Under the pieces are notes generated by a model, which was given only the letters and a program-made list of their open reading frames with translations, was not told the DNA's origin and ran no database searches. This document shows, piece by piece, positions 30,769 through 40,372 of a stretch of DNA of 64,000 nt. Made by a program: the position numbers and the translations under genes. Positions within the stretch are counted from its first letter, which is position 1; each line of letters starts with the position of its first letter. Source of the DNA: Pseudomonadota bacterium (GTDB lineage: Bacteria; Pseudomonadota; Alphaproteobacteria; Micavibrionales; UBA1664); assembly GCA_009926935.1 (NCBI GenBank), contig RFNZ01000001.1, positions 62,001 through 126,000 of the forward strand, written 5' to 3'.

Positions 30769-31602
30769 ATGAATTCTTTGTTATCTCGTATCATTACATC
30801 ACCCGCGAACGAGGAAATAAAAGCCATTCGCGCCCTTGAACGCCGCAAGGAACGCCGCGAAACGGGCCTTTTTATCGCCGAAGGTTTGCGCCATGTTCTG
30901 GAAGGTATTGACTGCGGATGGGAACTCCACCGCCTTGTTTTTCACACCAAACTTGCCGGCAAAAATGAAATTCAAACCGCGCAGCGCGTTTGCGTGGCCG
31001 GCGGCGGACAATGTTTTGAAGTGAACGACACTGTTTTGGAAAAGTTGTCTCACAAAGATAATCCGCAGCAGGTGATTGGTGTTTTCAAACAGAAGACGCT
31101 TTCGTTGGATTTTTTTCCGTTCAGCCGCCACACCAACCCTGAACAGAAAAAAATCGTTTCCTGTATTGTGGCCCTCGAGCAAGTGCGTGACCCTGGCAAT
31201 TTGGGCACGATTTTGCGTACCGTTGACGGTGTGGGTGCGGACGCAGTTATTTTGATTGACCAATGCTGTGATCCTTTTTCCGTTGAAGCCGTGCGCGCAA
31301 GCATGGGCAGTTTATTTGCGGTGCCGATTGCGGTTGCGACGCGCGACGAATTTTTGGTGTATGCCAAAGCGTGGCAAGGCGCGGTTGTTGGCACGCATTT
31401 ATCGGACCGCACGGTCGATTACCGCGAGGCCGTGTATACAAAGCCCGTTTTGCTGGTAATGGGCAACGAGCAAGCGGGCTTATCGCCCGAGCTTTCAGCG
31501 GCGCTGCCTATATTGGTAAAACTGCCGATGAAGGGACGGGCGGATAGTTTGAATTTAGCCATTGCCACCGGCGTTATGCTTTACCGTATTCTTGAGGCGT
31601 AA
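30769..31602 (+). CDS. TrmH/SpoU family RNA methyltransferase
   Basis: VRDPGNLGTILRTVDGVGADAVIL; VMGNEQAGLSPEL; LPMKGRADSLNLAIATGVMLYR. Confidence 0.93.
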   Translation: MNSLLSRIITSPANEEIKAIRALERRKERRETGLFIAEGLRHVLEGIDCGWELHRLVFHTKLAGKNEIQTAQRVCVAGGGQCFEVNDTVLEKLSHKDNPQQVIGVFKQKTLSLDFFPFSRHTNPEQKKIVSCIVALEQVRDPGNLGTILRTVDGVGADAVILIDQCCDPFSVEAVRASMGSLFAVPIAVATRDEFLVYAKAWQGAVVGTHLSDRTVDYREAVYTKPVLLVMGNEQAGLSPELSAALPILVKLPMKGRADSLNLAIATGVMLYRILEA

Positions 31603-31656
31603 CGCGCTGTTTTTACAGTGTTTTTATAGTTACTCAGTTTGTTTTCGCCAAAAATA

Positions 31657-31678
31657 AAAGCCCCGATGACGGGGCTTT
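31657..31678 (+). terminator. Rho-independent terminator-like hairpin after SpoU gene
   Basis: aaagcccc gatgac ggggcttt. Confidence 0.75.
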
Positions 31679-31698
31679 GGTGTTTACGAGTTTATTTT

Positions 31699-32242
31699 AC
31701 CGCGAAGACGCGAAGATGCGAAGTTTTTCGATTTGTCATTCTGAGCGCAAGCGAAGAATCTTCTCTGTGCCCATAAGATCCTTCGCTTGCGCTCAGGATG
31801 ACAAGGAAGGGTTTAACCACGAAGATACGAAGGCACGAAGTTTTTCTTCTTATCCGTCATACTTCGCCCCTCTTCTCCGTCATACTCCGCCTTTCTTCTC
31901 CGTCATACTCCGCGAAGGCGGAGTATCCACTATGCCCCAAGCCCGATTGTCGCCGGTCTTTACCGTGGATCCCTGCCTTCGCAGGGATGACGATGGTGTG
32001 TTGAACCACGAAGGCACAAAGTTTTCTTCTTATCCGTCATACTCCGCGAAGGCGGAGTATCCACTGTGCCTCAAGCCCGATTATCGCCGGTCTTTACGTG
32101 GTTCCCTGCGTACGCAGGGATGACGCGGAAGGATTTTAACACAGAGAGCAAGGAGAATGCGGAGTTCTCCTTTTCGTCATCGCGAGCGGAGCGACGCGAT
32201 CCAGTTTCTGGATTGCTTCGTCGTGATACTCCTCGCAATGAC
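31699..32242. repeat. Cluster of four composite repeats: 9-nt-periodic module + GTCAT...ATGAC palindrome
   Basis: 9-nt modules at 31699-31728, 31815-31845, 32004-32021, 32138-32164; palindromes at 31735-31802, 31902-31991, 32036-32124, 32176-32242. Confidence 0.9.
31854..31922. repeat. Three 23-bp tandem direct repeats (ccgtcatactccgccNttcttct type)
   Basis: ccgtcat at 31854, 31877, 31900 with exact 23-bp spacing. Confidence 0.85.
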
Positions 32243-32300
32243 GGTTCTTCTTTAGTTTAACAAGGTGTGTCTGCTACCTATTTGTAGCAACCAAATTGGT

Positions 32301-32795
32301 TTATGAAACCAGTTGCCAAGCCTCTAAATACTTATCTAGCCAACCTTTACCGTATTTTTTTGATAACCCTAAATTATCGTAATCGGGTTTAAACCGTCTC
32401 ATTTCCCCATCGTTATGCGCTTTACCACCTTTGCCTGGCATACTAAGCCATGTTTTGTGGGCTTCTTTCAATGCATTAGCAACCACAAGACTTGGTACAA
32501 TCCAACATTTTGGTGCTTGGTCGTGTGTCTTACCAAAATCCACAAAACAATAAAAAATTGAATCTGAAATAATATCTTCATGTTTTTTCTTCATGTGCCA
32601 CCCGCCATCACTCCCCTTCTCACGGCGGGTTTTAACTTGAATAGCACAGAGTTTATTTCCAACTTGATCTGTAACGATAATATCTGAATTTGGAACACCG
32701 GCCGGGGCCAATGCTGCTATCATGCCACGCTTAAGTAGCTGGCTCATTACATAGTATTCTCCTGCTGCACCTAGAAGCGTTGTTTGTGAAGTCAT
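32301..32795 (-). CDS. PD-(D/E)XK nuclease-like protein
   Basis: GVPNSDIIVTDQVGNKLCAIQVKTRR resembles the D...QxK core of the PD-(D/E)XK fold. Confidence 0.5.
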   Translation of the reverse strand: MTSQTTLLGAAGEYYVMSQLLKRGMIAALAPAGVPNSDIIVTDQVGNKLCAIQVKTRREKGSDGGWHMKKKHEDIISDSIFYCFVDFGKTHDQAPKCWIVPSLVVANALKEAHKTWLSMPGKGGKAHNDGEMRRFKPDYDNLGLSKKYGKGWLDKYLEAWQLVS

Positions 32796-32809
32796 ATATA
32801 GCCTTTTAA

Positions 32810-32829
32810 AACCCCGCTTTCGCGGGGTT
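32810..32829 (-). terminator. Rho-independent terminator downstream of gyrA
   Basis: aaccccgc tttc gcggggtt; minus-strand read continues into TTTTAAAA. Confidence 0.75.
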
Positions 32830-32837
32830 CTCCTTGA

Positions 32838-35597
32838 CTAGTTTTCCATGCCTTCGGCTGGGGCATCGATGATGGCATCGGGTTCCGTGCCTTCCGGTAA
32901 TACGGCGTCGTCGGATTCATCGTGCGTGAGCCATGCTACTGATACCACTTTGGCATCGCCTTCCACGTTGAAGACGCGGACGCCTTGGGTAGCGCGGCCC
33001 GTAAAGCGGATGTCTGTCACCGGCGTGCGTATCATCTGGCCTTCGTTTGTGACCAGCATGATTTGGTGGCCGTCGTTCACTGGGAAGGATGCAACCATTT
33101 TGCCGTTTTTCGCGGTCAGGTTCATGTTGGTGATGCCTGAGCCGCCGCGGCCTGTGACGCGGTAGTCGTACGCGGAGGTGCGCTTGCCGTAGCCTTTGTC
33201 GGTGACGCAGAGGAGGAATTGTTCGGCCCCTTGCATCTCCTTGAATTTGTCATCCGAAATCGCGACATTAGCCGCGACTTCTTCATCGGCCTCGCCGTCC
33301 TCCGCACCCCTTAGGGCATTGGCGCGTTTGATGTAGGCCGCGCGTTCTTCCGGTGTGGCATCGATGTGTTTTAAAATGGACATGGACATCACTTCATCGC
33401 CCTTGCCCAGTTTGATACCGCGCACGCCCGTGGATGTACGGCCCGCAAACTGGCGGATGTCGCCGACTTCAAACCTAATCGCCTTGCCGTCTTTGGTGGC
33501 GAGCAGCACATCTTCGCCCTCCTTACAGATTTTGACGGAGACGAGTTTTTCGCCATCCTCCAGCTTCATCGCGATGAGGCCCGATGACCTGATATTGCGG
33601 AAGTCGGAGAGTTTGTTGCGGCGGACCGTGCCGTGGGATGTTGCGAACATGAGATCCAGTTTTTCCCAGAGTTCTTCATTTTCGGGGAGCCTTAGGTAAA
33701 CGCTGACATTCTCGCCACTTTCAAGCGGCATCATGTTGATGAGCGCCTTGCCGCGCGCCTGCGCGTTGGCGAGGGGCAATTGCCAGACCTTCATTTTGTG
33801 GACGATACCGCGCGAGGTGAAGAACAAAATCGGCGTGTGCGTGGAGGCCACGAACAAATCGGTCACGAAATCATCTTCCTTCGTGGTCATGCCGGATTTG
33901 CCTTTACCGCCGCGTTTTTGCGCGCGGTACGTATTGAGCGGCACGCGTTTGGCGTAGCCAGCGTTGGATACGGTTACCACCATGTCTTCACGCTGGATGA
34001 GATCCTCGATGTCCATTTCATCGAAGTTTTCGGTGATTTCGGTTTTGCGCGGGGTGCCGAATTGGGTTTTAACGGCCACAAGCTCGTTTTTAAGGATGGT
34101 GAGCATTTTCTCGCGGGATGCCAGAATTTCAAGGCATTCCTTGATGTAATCGCAGACTTCCTTCAGTTCGTCGCCGATTTTATCGCGCTCGAGGCCTGTG
34201 AGGCGGTGGAGGCGTAAATCCAAAATCGCTTTTGCCTGAATCTCCGACATTTTGTAAGTCGATTTATCCGAAACCGGATAATCAGGATCGTCGATGAGGG
34301 CGATGAGTGGCGCCACGTCTTTTGCAGGCCATGCTTTTTCAATGAGCTGTTCTTTGGCAACGCTTGGGTCTTTGGCGTTGCGGATGATGGCAATCACTTC
34401 ATCGATGTTGGCGACGGCCACCGCAAGGCCCGCCAAAACATGGCCGCGTTCGCGCGCCTTACCCAGTTCAAATATTGTGCGGCGGGTGATGACATCTTCG
34501 CGGAATTTTACGAAGGCTTCAATAAACTGCTTTAAGTTGAAGGTTTGCGGGCGGCCGTGGTTGAGCGCCAGCATGTTGCACGGGAAGCTGGTTTGCAGCT
34601 GCGTGAATTTGTAGAGCTGATTGAGTACCACATCGCCCTGCGCGTCGCGCTTGAGTTCAATCACCATGCGGACGCCGTCGCGGTCGGATTCATCACGTAA
34701 ATCGGCGATGCCTTCAATTTGCTTTTCGCGGACCAGTTCGGCCATGCGTTCCAGCAATTTGGATTTGTTTACCTGATACGGGACTTCGTGGACGATAATC
34801 GCCTCGCGGTCCTTCCGTATCTCCTCAATTGTGGTTTTCGCGCGCATCATGACGGAGCCATTGCCCGTGGTGTACGCCGAACGGATACCCGCGCGGCCCA
34901 TGATTTGCGCGCCTGTCGGGAAATCCGGCCCGGGGATAATGGCCATCAGTTCTTCGATGGTAATATCGTTGTTATCAACGTAGGCGACGCAGCCATCGAT
35001 GACTTCAGAAAGGTTATGTGGCGGGATGTTTGTGGCCATACCCACGGCAATACCGCCAGCGCCATTGACGAGCAGGTTTGGTACGCGGGATGGCAGAACG
35101 ACGGGTTCGTAGATAGACTCATCGTAGTTGGGCCTAAAGTCGACCGTGTCTTTATCGTAGTCTTCCAATATCGCTTCGCCGGCTTTGGCCAAACGCGCCT
35201 CGGTATAACGCATGGCGGCGGCGCTATCGCCGTCCATCGAGCCGAAGTTACCCTGGCCATCGATAACCGGCAGGCGCATCGAAAAATCCTGCGCCATGCG
35301 GACCATCGCGTCGTAAATCGCCGAGTCGCCGTGCGGGTGGTATTTACCCATGACATCCCCCACGATACGGGCGGATTTTTTGTAGGGCTTGGTGCTATCG
35401 TAGCCGCCATCCTTCATGGCGTATAAAATGCGGCGGTGGACTGGTTTTAAACCGTCCCGCGCATCAGGCAGCGCCCGCGAGACGATGACCGACATCGCGT
35501 AATCCAGATAGGATTTTTTCATCTCGTCTTCGAGATGGATGATGGGGAAATTTTCGCCTGATGGGGGCGTTTGTTCGGGTGCGTTTTTCGCGTTCAT
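32838..35597 (-). CDS. gyrA: DNA gyrase subunit A
   Basis: [57 protein letters not shown]. Confidence 0.97.
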   Translation of the reverse strand: MNAKNAPEQTPPSGENFPIIHLEDEMKKSYLDYAMSVIVSRALPDARDGLKPVHRRILYAMKDGGYDSTKPYKKSARIVGDVMGKYHPHGDSAIYDAMVRMAQDFSMRLPVIDGQGNFGSMDGDSAAAMRYTEARLAKAGEAILEDYDKDTVDFRPNYDESIYEPVVLPSRVPNLLVNGAGGIAVGMATNIPPHNLSEVIDGCVAYVDNNDITIEELMAIIPGPDFPTGAQIMGRAGIRSAYTTGNGSVMMRAKTTIEEIRKDREAIIVHEVPYQVNKSKLLERMAELVREKQIEGIADLRDESDRDGVRMVIELKRDAQGDVVLNQLYKFTQLQTSFPCNMLALNHGRPQTFNLKQFIEAFVKFREDVITRRTIFELGKARERGHVLAGLAVAVANIDEVIAIIRNAKDPSVAKEQLIEKAWPAKDVAPLIALIDDPDYPVSDKSTYKMSEIQAKAILDLRLHRLTGLERDKIGDELKEVCDYIKECLEILASREKMLTILKNELVAVKTQFGTPRKTEITENFDEMDIEDLIQREDMVVTVSNAGYAKRVPLNTYRAQKRGGKGKSGMTTKEDDFVTDLFVASTHTPILFFTSRGIVHKMKVWQLPLANAQARGKALINMMPLESGENVSVYLRLPENEELWEKLDLMFATSHGTVRRNKLSDFRNIRSSGLIAMKLEDGEKLVSVKICKEGEDVLLATKDGKAIRFEVGDIRQFAGRTSTGVRGIKLGKGDEVMSMSILKHIDATPEERAAYIKRANALRGAEDGEADEEVAANVAISDDKFKEMQGAEQFLLCVTDKGYGKRTSAYDYRVTGRGGSGITNMNLTAKNGKMVASFPVNDGHQIMLVTNEGQMIRTPVTDIRFTGRATQGVRVFNVEGDAKVVSVAWLTHDESDDAVLPEGTEPDAIIDAPAEGMEN

Positions 35598-35762
35598 TTT
35601 CGGCGTTCCAGACGTGTTTGAAAGTCAGCCTGTAACCTAGCCCAGAATGCACAGATAACCAAGGATTTTTGCGTGTTTTTTAGGCTCTATTTTTAGCAAA
35701 ATCTGAGACTTTACTGCGCCCTGCCTTCTGCACCCTCAAAACGACTATATTATGTATATAAA

Positions 35763-38315
35763 TTAACCGATCACGAGGCTTGTTAAAAGCCTCTGTGACG
35801 GTTGATTGCGTGGCTGCGGACAGAAGGGCTTGAGCGTTTCCGGCATCTCGTGACGCACCAGCGGCGAGCCTTTGGTACGAGTCTGGTAGCGGCCATCTGC
35901 GTGAATGCCATCAATTGCGGTTTCGACGGCGCTGCTTGCCACCACAAGTGAATTGCCGGACGTTGCCACAGGCCCGCCGATGCGGTTGTGTTCGGCATCT
36001 CTTGGATAGGCGGCGTCGCGGGCTTCACTTGCTTCAGAATTTGTTTGTGCAGCCCGGCCTGCAAACAGCCCGCTGATACGTTCCGCCATTTCCTGCGCAT
36101 CAAAGCCTGCCGTGATTTGAGAGAACATATCACCGCCGGATGCCGCAAAACTATTCATCTTGCGGCTGATGGCTAAATCTGTGGCAATGTGATCACTCTT
36201 GGCTTCAGCCCTAAATCTTTCCTGAAGTGGTGATGAAATTTTTGAAAGGACAGCGGCCAGTGCTGCAGGAATTGGGATCGTACTGCCTTCGGGCAGGCCC
36301 AGAACACACTGCATAAGCGCGTGTGTGCGATCTTTCAAAGCTTCATCAAAGGTGACCAGCGCACCACTCTTGCCTGTCTTGCCTTCTGCAATCAGCCGAT
36401 CAAAAGCGGGGAAAGCCCCGTGATTATCGACGATACCGCCGTTGAGCGTGTGGGCAGCGAGCGTCGCCATGCGCAGGGTCCACTGCGCATCGTCGATCGT
36501 ATTCAGCGCGCGTGAAATGAGCGCGTCGCGTGCGGCGGCTGCCAGAAGGTCATCCTCATCTTTCTTGAAAGAGTTGAGAGGGTCGGCCACGTTGTGGCCT
36601 TTGTCGATAAAATCTACTGCATGCGGAGCCAGAATGGCGCCACGTTCCTCGGCATATCTTGCGGCGTTCATGGCGGCTGCAATTTGCGCGTTAGGCTCGA
36701 TCACAGGCTCCATGAGATAATAGAGCAGCCAGAGATCATCGAGATCAAGACGCAGGGCCGGTGATACTTTGCACCCATCAAGCTTTATGTAGTTACGGAT
36801 GCGATCGAAGTAATTGCTGTCGTCCTGTGCTGTGCCCTGAGGGCGAACATACCCATCGCCCGAGGGGGTATAGTCCGGTGCCGTGTATTTGTGACGCTGA
36901 TCACCCAGTACCTCGAGCGCCCGTTTCAATACAGCTTGCAGAGCTTTGGCATCCTCATCCGATTTTGCTTCAAAGGTAATGGCGTAAGTTGTGATGCGCG
37001 CGACGGACGAACCATAAATATCGACCTCCCATGAGGCGTCATCGTGCTCGTACACCTCAATCAGAGCGGTGCCTGATGGCGCGATTTCCAGACCGTGAAC
37101 CAATTTACGATCGAGATAATCGATGGGAGGGATAAACGCGACGGCCTCGCCTTCCTTGGGATAGCCGGGATAACCTGCACGGCTAAAGCCCCATTCGGAG
37201 ATATCGTACGGCCCTGGTTCTTTGCCGCCATGCTCGGCTTTCCATTTTTCGACTTCGGCTTTGTACCAGGCAGCGTAGGCACGGTTTTTTGCAAATTTGA
37301 TGGCGAGAGGGCCTTTGATATCGGCCTCCGTGATCGGCTTGAATAGATCGAGAGTCTGTTGTGGATCGCTTTTATGTTTTTGAGCCGCTTCATGAGATTG
37401 CTTTAAATCTTCGCGTATCTGAAGGATGGGGGCATCCCGTTGATCCCAATCTTTTTCATCAGCTGGAGGCAGCAGAATTTCGGCGATTTTTTCGGCTGCT
37501 TCCCACGAGCCTGCTTTGCCTTTTTCAAGCTTCGTACGGATGTAGGCGATATGTGTTTTGATCGCTTTGCGTTTTTGAGGATCGAACACCTCGGGCCGGA
37601 GCATCTTTTTCACTTCTTCGACTGTGTCCGCCCATTTGACCGTGGCCTCGGCCGTGTAGTCGGCGAGCGCTTTTTCGGGATCGGCGGCACGATCCTGCGC
37701 TTCTTTCAATTCAGAGCGCATCTTGACTATTGCGTGCTCGCATATAGCCTCGATGAGTTTATCGCCCGCCGCAATCGCCTCATCGCGAATAGGGAGAAGA
37801 GAACGTACAGCCTCCACAAAAGTCGGATGCCCCATGAGATCATCGTTGACCTTAAGTGGTTTTGCGAGAGAGGGATGTTTTGTGCGGAATGCCTGAAGCT
37901 CTGTCAGGTAGCGTATAGGTACTTCTGTATCCGTTGTGGCCTTATCCTTGCGGCCGGCCTTGATGCGATCGATGTGTTCTATCGTTTGTCGCGCCTCCTG
38001 CTTGGCGCTGCGTATGGATCTTGATGGACCTTTGGCTACATCACCCGGAACTTCTGCTGCGAATTTTTTAAACTGTTCGCCACCTGGTGCAAATTTTTTA
38101 CCGACATTATAGCCGATCAGAAAAGCCGCACGGCACCCCATGATGTGATTGAGTGAGACTAGGGCCTCGTGAGGTTCCAGTTCCGCGTTCTCCCACTTAT
38201 CGAGAAGTACCAGAAGATCGACGGCCTGACGCTCGTCTATCTGTTCGTAGGTTGCGAAGCGATTTTTATTATCGCGTTCGTCATCTTCATCCCAGTCGGG
38301 CATATCAAACAGCAT
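35763..38315 (-). CDS. Large (850 aa) hypothetical protein
   Basis: Single long ORF without signal peptide or recognised domain; acidic N-terminus MLFDMPDWDEDDERDNKNRF. Confidence 0.8.
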   Translation of the reverse strand: MLFDMPDWDEDDERDNKNRFATYEQIDERQAVDLLVLLDKWENAELEPHEALVSLNHIMGCRAAFLIGYNVGKKFAPGGEQFKKFAAEVPGDVAKGPSRSIRSAKQEARQTIEHIDRIKAGRKDKATTDTEVPIRYLTELQAFRTKHPSLAKPLKVNDDLMGHPTFVEAVRSLLPIRDEAIAAGDKLIEAICEHAIVKMRSELKEAQDRAADPEKALADYTAEATVKWADTVEEVKKMLRPEVFDPQKRKAIKTHIAYIRTKLEKGKAGSWEAAEKIAEILLPPADEKDWDQRDAPILQIREDLKQSHEAAQKHKSDPQQTLDLFKPITEADIKGPLAIKFAKNRAYAAWYKAEVEKWKAEHGGKEPGPYDISEWGFSRAGYPGYPKEGEAVAFIPPIDYLDRKLVHGLEIAPSGTALIEVYEHDDASWEVDIYGSSVARITTYAITFEAKSDEDAKALQAVLKRALEVLGDQRHKYTAPDYTPSGDGYVRPQGTAQDDSNYFDRIRNYIKLDGCKVSPALRLDLDDLWLLYYLMEPVIEPNAQIAAAMNAARYAEERGAILAPHAVDFIDKGHNVADPLNSFKKDEDDLLAAAARDALISRALNTIDDAQWTLRMATLAAHTLNGGIVDNHGAFPAFDRLIAEGKTGKSGALVTFDEALKDRTHALMQCVLGLPEGSTIPIPAALAAVLSKISSPLQERFRAEAKSDHIATDLAISRKMNSFAASGGDMFSQITAGFDAQEMAERISGLFAGRAAQTNSEASEARDAAYPRDAEHNRIGGPVATSGNSLVVASSAVETAIDGIHADGRYQTRTKGSPLVRHEMPETLKPFCPQPRNQPSQRLLTSLVIG

Positions 38316-38445
38316 TATCGCTTAACCTTTGTTTTAAAGACCGATTTTTAACATAATTATTCTTTTGGCTTCAAGTATTCCCAGCAGTCTTGGGTAGATA
38401 ATTTTAATATGGCAAATTGTGTGTTTTATATGCTACCCCTGCCTT

Positions 38446-39345
38446 ATGGCCATCAACACTCCATTTTCGGCAGCGGTCCACGCGCTTGCTGAAGAATCGC
38501 TTCGTACAGCGCTGTTACCCGGACAGTGGAAGCGCCGTAAACACCGCTATGCATCCGATGCCACACCTGCGCTTAACCTGCGGAGATCAGATGGCGGGGC
38601 GTGGGGTGTTGTGCGCGACCGGTTTTATGGCGCTGCGCAGACCGAGCTTTTTGTTTCGCGCCTTGCACTCCATGCCGGCGTACCGGTGGCCCCCATATTT
38701 GTGGCGACACCGAGAAGAGACAGCAAGACGCTTAGCGTTATTCCGTTTTCCAACATCGTCTATACAACAGAGCTTCCTCTTGCTGACATGCGCGAATATT
38801 TGCAGCACACATCATCCTGCCTGCCGTTCTTTTTATGGATGGGGCAGGACATGGACCGCGCCTACAGAAACACCTGCATGAATGCGGATGACCGCAACAG
38901 TTTTGCGGAGTTTGATTTTGAAAACACCAGCCTTGCCAATGTTTTTAAGACGGCGCTGATAGACCCTGCAACGCTTGATGACAGGATGCGCGATGTTTTC
39001 GAGACGAGTTATCACGCGGCGGTTATTGACGGCTCGGGCAAGCTTGACCTGAGCGACCAGTTTATCCAGAAACCCATTTTGCGAAGCGCTTTTACTGCGG
39101 GCCTCGAACGCCTGCGCGCCGTCCCTGAAACGGCGGTCGATGACATTCTGGATATTGTAAGCCATGTGAGAGCTGTGCCGGAGCGGCAGCGACGCGCTGT
39201 CAAAAGCTATCTGGGCATGCGGCTTTTTATGCTTGATATTGCCTACCGCACGGGGCGACTGGACAGGTATCTGGTAGATGCCCTGCCGGACAAGCCCGGC
39301 ATCCCCGCACAGAAATTCGAGCCCTTTACCTACGGCTTTGCCTGA
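38446..39345 (+). CDS. Hypothetical protein, possibly kinase-fold
   Basis: MAINTPFSAAVHALAEESL...; ATG 38446 preferred to 38419; GAAQTELFVSRLALHAGVPVAPIF loosely resembles HipA/PI-kinase N-lobes. Confidence 0.7.
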   Translation: MAINTPFSAAVHALAEESLRTALLPGQWKRRKHRYASDATPALNLRRSDGGAWGVVRDRFYGAAQTELFVSRLALHAGVPVAPIFVATPRRDSKTLSVIPFSNIVYTTELPLADMREYLQHTSSCLPFFLWMGQDMDRAYRNTCMNADDRNSFAEFDFENTSLANVFKTALIDPATLDDRMRDVFETSYHAAVIDGSGKLDLSDQFIQKPILRSAFTAGLERLRAVPETAVDDILDIVSHVRAVPERQRRAVKSYLGMRLFMLDIAYRTGRLDRYLVDALPDKPGIPAQKFEPFTYGFA

Positions 39346-39347
39346 TA

Positions 39348-40322
39348 CTAACGCGGCAGCAGCCCGGCAAAACGAGTGTACTTTGCCTGTTCTGCGGGTG
39401 TGCCCGCAATTTCGAGAATGACTTTGCGACGCATCATCTCTTTTATCGCCACTACGATTGTTGTTGAGAGTGTTGCGCTATTTATTTCGTTATCGATGCG
39501 GAAATGCATGCCCGGCGTGACGCCAGCGCCAGGTGGCGTCACGATGACATCGCGGTAGTAGGCGTGAATATCATCGAACTTTGCCAAATCGCCTGCTATC
39601 CAGCCAGCGCCGTTGGGCTTGCGGTATTTGCCCATCGTGACATCGAAGAAGGACAGGCCGTGAACCGTTATGCCCTTTGCTGCCAGTTGCAGGACTTTTT
39701 CACGCAGTTTTGAGTGATCGAAAGACATGTCCGCACCATCACCACTCATATCGAAGACCGTGCGGGCACAAGACTTGCCATCTTTTAGAAGTGCGTCGTG
39801 TGTGCTCTCCGCAAGTTCGAGCGCTCTTAAAAGCTGGTTACCGCCGTTCACCGGCCGCTCCATCGCACCGATGTAGTTTGCGAAAGCCTCGATGTCTTTT
39901 GGGGTTTGCAGCACCGCCTGACTCATCAAACGGTACTGTGTCGAGAATGCGACAAAGTTGACAAGCGCGCCGCCAGACATATTCGAAATTTCACGCATGA
40001 CATCATGATCCATCATGCCCGCTTTAATCCCCTGAAGCTGACCGTTTACACCGTGCGGCATGGCCGAGTTGCTGAAATCGACAATGAATGTCAGGCAAAG
40101 CTCGTGCCTTTTGGACGTGCTTGCGTGCATAGCGGGAAAGTAGCCTGCGACCTCGGTTGTATGCTGGTCCTGCGCTACGGCAGGAGACGGGCCAAGAACG
40201 TTGAATGCGATTAATGCGGAGAGAATAGGCCCCGAGGCCCTTGCGACAAGAGACATAACTAAAACTCCCTGATAATTTTTGGTTATGTATATTTTCTGAG
40301 CGTAAAATGGAAACTGCGGCAA
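39348..40322 (-). CDS. DUF1194 (vWA-like) secreted protein
   Basis: LCLTFIVDFSNSAMPHGVNGQLQGIKAGMMDHDV...ARTVFDMSGDGADMS; signal peptide from internal Met. Confidence 0.75.
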   Translation of the reverse strand: MPQFPFYAQKIYITKNYQGVLVMSLVARASGPILSALIAFNVLGPSPAVAQDQHTTEVAGYFPAMHASTSKRHELCLTFIVDFSNSAMPHGVNGQLQGIKAGMMDHDVMREISNMSGGALVNFVAFSTQYRLMSQAVLQTPKDIEAFANYIGAMERPVNGGNQLLRALELAESTHDALLKDGKSCARTVFDMSGDGADMSFDHSKLREKVLQLAAKGITVHGLSFFDVTMGKYRKPNGAGWIAGDLAKFDDIHAYYRDVIVTPPGAGVTPGMHFRIDNEINSATLSTTIVVAIKEMMRRKVILEIAGTPAEQAKYTRFAGLLPR

Positions 40323-40339
40323 GAGTTATCTTGCCGCAG
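40314..40339 (-). terminator. Terminator-like hairpin downstream of odhB
   Basis: ctgcggcaaga gtta tcttgccgcag, 11-bp perfect stem. Confidence 0.65.
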
Positions 40340-40372
40340 GCTCAAAATTGAAATTTTATTATTTATGGAACT

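Noticed and set aside
31854-31922. Possible CRISPR array (23-bp tandem units)
   Set aside because: Only three contiguous units, no spacers and no cas genes in the window.
31677-32123. 148-aa plus-strand ORF (MVFTSLFYREDAK...CHSERKRRIF...CAQDD...NHEDTKARS)
   Set aside because: It is a readthrough of the repeat cluster. Its peptide follows the palindromes and 9-nt modules, and this CHSER/CAQDD-type translation is a familiar artefact of intergenic repeats.
34719-35426. 235-aa plus-strand ORF
   Set aside because: Antisense to gyrA conserved N-terminal domain; shadow ORF.
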